Below are positions 60,749 through 64,000 of a DNA stretch of 64,000 nucleotides, in pieces (the stretch's first letter is position 1; every line of letters begins with the position of its first letter). Both the position numbers and the translations under genes were made by a program. Where the stretch lies: positions 149,460-213,459 of the forward strand of contig KV425571.1 of the NCBI GenBank assembly GCA_001632425.1. The letters are read 5' to 3'. The stretch is from Neolentinus lepideus HHB14362 ss-1. Its lineage: Eukaryota > Basidiomycota > Agaricomycetes > Gloeophyllales > Gloeophyllaceae. The notes under the pieces were generated by a model. It saw nothing but the letters and a program-made list of their open reading frames with translations. It ran no database searches and was not told where the DNA came from.

Positions 60749-60966
60749 AGCACCCATGCATGGGAGGAGCTTTATGGGCGGACTCTCGGTAGGACAATCT
60801 GCTGGATGCGGTGGCACTTTGCTAGAGACAGAGAAATCGCTCCTGGGAATATATTGTCGCGAAGCTGCGAGTTGGTAAGGCTGATTAGGATATGGACAAT
60901 CGAGCTATGTTTGCATTGCTCCGTTCCACAAGGTAAGAAACATTCTCTCCCAGCGCACAGGAGCGT

Positions 60967-61826
60967 CTACAACACTACAATAAGGAAGGATGACACAACC
61001 GTGACTGTCAAAGATAAAGTGGAGGTCAGGACCACCTTAGCCGCAATGCTATTCCCTAGCCATATTGCCCCTGTTAGTGCAATTAACGCGGTGCCACCTG
61101 CCATCCCAACGAAGAGAACAGGCGTCGCCAACAGCAACATTGCTAACCAAAATTTCCAAGGCGTCTTCATTAGCTCCTGTTTCGCACACATTCAAGAATA
61201 GTCCATGATACAAAGACTGAGAGCATGACGAACCTTGAGGGAGCCACCCTGCACATCTGCGAGCACGAAAAGAATAAACACGCCACTGCCAGCACCGATA
61301 TAACCCAAGCAGAATGCCGCAAGGAGGGTCACGTAGGGCATTTGATGATCCCATCGAGCAAATTGCGTCGGCGGGTCCGTCGTCAAAAATGCCGCAGTCG
61401 TGCTATACAATATGAGCTTAGCTGGTAAAGGCCTCAAATTCGTCTTACGCAAGGATCAAAGAAGACACCACATTGACATTTGCAATGCGATCAAACAAGG
61501 TCTTCTTAAATTCCTTCCAAACGTGGTCCTCATCAACAGCATGCTCTGCTATCCGCTCAACAGAGGGTGCACCCATCGCTAGCAAACATATAACTATCGC
61601 GAGATGTTCATCTCTATTGAAATGCAATAAGAAGGCGTAGTGACACACCTGTCGCCAATCGCCTAGCTACTAAGCCCGTTGGCATTGAGTACAATAGAGA
61701 TTTCACATCTGAATCATGTTCAGACGCATGCTCGGATGCAGATTTAGCCTCAGCCTCGGAGCTAAGAATGAGGGTTGGAGGTGCTGCTTCAACATCGCTC
61801 GTTACAGTTTGTGGGGTTGGTTCCAT
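60967..61826 (-). CDS. Small multi-pass membrane protein of unknown function
   Basis: Four exons on the minus strand: 61826-61649, 61578-61449, 61402-61234 and 61176-60967, 228 aa, phases consistent. The N-terminus is acidic and soluble. Hydrophobic segments include VVSSLILATTAAFL, VTLLAAFCLGYIGAGSGVFILFVLA, FWLAMLLLATPVLFVGMAGG and LTVTVVSSFLIVVL, about four helices. The block ANVNVVSSLILATTAAFLTTDPPT resembles a widespread Agaricomycete membrane family without assigned function, probably related to the fragments at 25-30 kb. Donor GTTCGT is used in the last intron. Confidence 0.8.
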
Positions 61827-62453
61827 GAAAACCCATCAAGCGTTACTTACGTTACAGAACGGACCATGAAAGACAGCCAGCACTGACAGGCCTAGCTAGA
61901 ACGGGTAAGGATTACTAGATAGACGCCTAAACACCGCCCCCCTGATTTCCGTCCAGGGCGACGGCCGTTGAATATTTCATCTTCCCAGTGTTGTTGTACC
62001 TTCAGGATCGCCATCTCTGTATCGACGTCGTAGTGCTAGTTCAATACACGTTGTGGTGGACAAGTGGCGGACAGTGACACGATTGCTCGGACCGGCACGT
62101 CATGTGACCTTTTCGTCGGCAGACCTCTTCTGTGGCCGCCATCAATTGAACTAACGACCACGCCACTTGCCCTTTGACCACCAAGCCGAAGGCAACGCCT
62201 CGTGTGTGCTTGGCTTGAGAGTCTTATCCGGAGCTGTACAAAGGATCGGCCGGCCAATACCAGCCCGACAACTCCGGACCGCGAGGCGTAGTGGTTGTGG
62301 GTCCCTATTTTGCTTCTCATCCGCACTTAATTAGGAGATTCTTGATTGCAAGACGGCCACGCTCGGGCCAGGACAAAGAACTTCTTTTCTGATAAGCGCT
62401 GATTAAAATGATAATCACACTCCTTTCCTTACATCAGCAGGCCTGGCCCGACG
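61827..62453. other. Intergenic, nothing recognised
   Basis: Upstream region of the membrane protein gene. No other gene is supported. Confidence 0.5.
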
Positions 62454-62461
62454 TATAAAAG
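62454..62461 (+). promoter_or_regulatory. Orphan TATA box
   Basis: TATAAAAG is a perfect core-promoter match, followed by a pyrimidine-rich leader and an ATG at 62542. The ATG frame closes after eight codons unless spliced (GTACGA follows directly), so the gene it serves is unclear. The repeat tracts at 62.6-63.7 kb lie downstream. Confidence 0.4.
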
Positions 62462-62583
62462 CTCCTGTGGCACATTTCGACCGTCGTCTATTTCTTGTCT
62501 TCTACCCTCATCTCATCCTCTATACCGTGCTTCGCTGTTCGATGGTACGAGTGTCCTGCTGCACTTGAAAAGATTATTCTGGG

Positions 62584-62866
62584 CCCATAAAGAGCGAAAT
62601 GCCACCTCCCGGTCACCTGGGTTCCTCGTGTGGCGTTCCACTCAGTTGGTTGTTGGTTAACCGCTGATGTGCTTTTCGTTCACTTTCTTCCAAAAGATCA
62701 TGTGAGACACGTAAAGAGCGCAATGCCCGCCCGTTAAAGAGCCTCGTGCCAACCGACCACCATATGCGGGTCATACTAGTAGGGTGTGGCGCGCCACGCA
62801 GTCGTCGCAGGTCGGTGGCTGACGAGTAGTCCCATCCAACCGAACCATAAAGAGTTGAATGCCACC
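62584..62866 (+). repeat. Degenerate repeats around TAAAGAGCGxAATGCC
   Basis: CCATAAAGAGCGAAATGCCA occurs at 62585-62604, GTAAAGAGCGCAATGCC at 62711-62727, a shorter TTAAAGAGCCTCGTGCC at 62734-62750, and CCATAAAGAGTTGAATGCCA at 62845-62864. The three main copies are about 125-135 bp apart, so the unit may be an old tandem repeat. Confidence 0.6.
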
Positions 62867-63099
62867 ATACGGAGACTCCACGATTTTCCAGCCCGCTCTT
62901 GAATTCCAACATGTCATTGCATTCACGCAAGACACCTGCCCTCAAGCTCATTGTATTTATTCAAGACTGCTTCTCTGTGTTCGCCAGTGCTACCTCCTCT
63001 ATGCTATCTTCTCGATGCTTCATTTTGTTGACCTCGATACTTATACCCGGAATGGCTTCGTCTCGAACTTCCTGTCTCCTCAATCTTGATGCCTCCTTC

Positions 63100-63730
63100 T
63101 TACCTTCGGCGCTGCTCTCGGTCTCTCTGAACTTTCCGTCTCATATCCCCCTCAAAATGTTGTGTCGGTCCTCAACGCCTGCATCAGTTTCCCTCGGCTT
63201 TCGTGAACACTCCTCTCGGCTTTCCTCAAACCCTCTATCGGCTTTTCTGAACGCTCGTCTCGGCCTCCCTCATCGCTCGTCTTTTTTTTCAATGCCCCAT
63301 CGGTTTTCTTCAACGTTCCCGTCGGTCACCTCAGCGCATCTTCTGGTTTTCTCGACGTCTCTCCAGTTTGTTCAATGCTCTCGTCGGTCTCCTCAGCGCT
63401 TCGCCTCGACGTCTCCCCCAGTTTCCTCGACATTCACTTCGGTCTCTCTCAACGCTACTCCTGGTATTCTTCAATGCCTTTCCGGTTTGTTTCAACGTTC
63501 CCGTCGGTCTTCTCAGCACTTCTCCTGGTTTTCCTCGATATCTCTGCCAATTTTCTGTTCAGTTTGATCTACCTCACCGTTCACTTCGGCCTACCTCAAC
63601 GTCCACCCCAGCGTCTACTTCGGTCTACCTCTACGTTCCTTTCGGTTTTCCTCAAGTGTCAGTTTGCTTCAACGTGCTCGCCAGACTGCCTCAACGCTAC
63701 TCCTCTAACCTCAACGCTACTTAGTATCTT
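63100..63730 (+). repeat. Pyrimidine-rich degenerate minisatellite
   Basis: The tract is made of many imperfect copies of a unit around TCGGTYTxCCTCAACG, with a period of roughly 24-33 nt, and has strong C+T bias on the plus strand. Long open frames run through it (for example 62899-63567, 222 aa) because the repeat lacks stops, but their composition follows the repeat and they show no domain. Treated as repeat, not gene. Confidence 0.65.
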
Positions 63731-64000
63731 GCTTCTTTCTTACTCGTTTTAATGTCAACTCTGCTTCTTCTCGGGCTGGTGCGAGCGGCTCCCGAGGGGT
63801 GCACGTCGTTCACGCGGCGTCGCCCCATAATATCTACGGGAGTGCGTTCAATCCATATGCCTCCTCCACTTCCCACCTCACTTGTCTACCTCTTGCTTCC
63901 TTACTTGTCTGTGAGTGATCATCGACTGTCCTGAGTGCTTCTGCCCCGGTCCCAAGTTATCATCGGTCTATCGTCCCTTATTGCGCAACTCTTTGGTCTG
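63731..64000. other. Window end, nothing recognised
   Basis: No supported gene. It may belong to the flank of a gene outside the window. Confidence 0.4.

Noticed and set aside
62899..63567. A 222-aa open frame on the plus strand
   Set aside because: It runs through a stop-poor minisatellite, its composition follows the repeat, and it has no domain or splice support.
1..64000. A complete terpene biosynthetic gene cluster
   Set aside because: The candidate genes are far apart, separated by housekeeping genes, and no P450 or transporter was recognised.
1..64000. CRISPR arrays or bacterial operons
   Set aside because: Gene structure with many short introns, a ribosomal eL8 and RNase P p30 show a eukaryotic fungal genome; no spaced identical repeats of CRISPR type were seen.

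Overview
The window is nuclear DNA of a filamentous basidiomycete, almost certainly an Agaricomycete and possibly a polypore. Genes are cut by many 45-70 nt introns with GT/AG borders. The gene families are typical of the group: expanded SR-kinase-like kinases, F-box/LRR proteins, TRI5-like terpene synthases, sedolisins, NmrA-like reductases and ricin-B-like trefoils. The order-level guess is inference; no marker gene fixes the species.

Left part (1-31 kb) is dynamic. It holds an extended-SDR ketoreductase gene (597-2029), two tandem NmrA/isoflavone-reductase-like genes (3.0-5.6 kb), a gutted terpene synthase pseudogene (6.1-6.6 kb), and a family of duplicated ketoreductase blocks: a deleted copy at 10.1-10.9 kb, an intact copy at 21.4-23.0 kb and a decayed copy at 24.1-25.1 kb. 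Duplicated remnants of a membrane-protein gene lie at 25.2-26.3 and 29.2-30.4 kb. Between these stand apparently sound genes: a small conserved protein (11.7 kb), a TENA/THI-4 protein fused to a beta-trefoil (15.1-16.7 kb), ribosomal protein eL8 (18.3-19.6 kb) and a C2H2 zinc-finger protein (27.4-29.0 kb). A 1 kb element with arms of roughly 240-290 bp in inverted orientation lies at 13.4-14.4 kb.

Middle part (32-48 kb) carries a secreted protein, a class A FAD monooxygenase, an SRPK-like kinase with a hydrophobic tail, an F-box protein with an in-frame stop, a second secreted protein of a fungal family of unknown function, and a GPI-anchored pepsin-like protease.

Right part (48-64 kb) starts with 4.5 kb of non-coding DNA that includes a MITE-like inverted repeat. 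It then has an intact TRI5-like sesquiterpene synthase (52.2-53.6 kb), a tRNA-like sequence, a kinase fragment, the RNase P/MRP subunit Rpp1/p30, a sedolisin (S53) peptidase, a small membrane protein, and two degenerate repeat tracts.

Terpene synthase, ketoreductases, NmrA-like reductases and the FAD monooxygenase could in principle serve secondary metabolism. They are spread over 50 kb with housekeeping genes between them, and no P450 or transporter was recognised, so a coherent cluster is not shown. The strongest structural stories are the TENA-trefoil fusion, the repeated birth and decay of the ketoreductase module, and the pair of intact and deleted terpene synthases. Exon coordinates were worked out by hand from reading frame, splice motifs and paralogue comparison.
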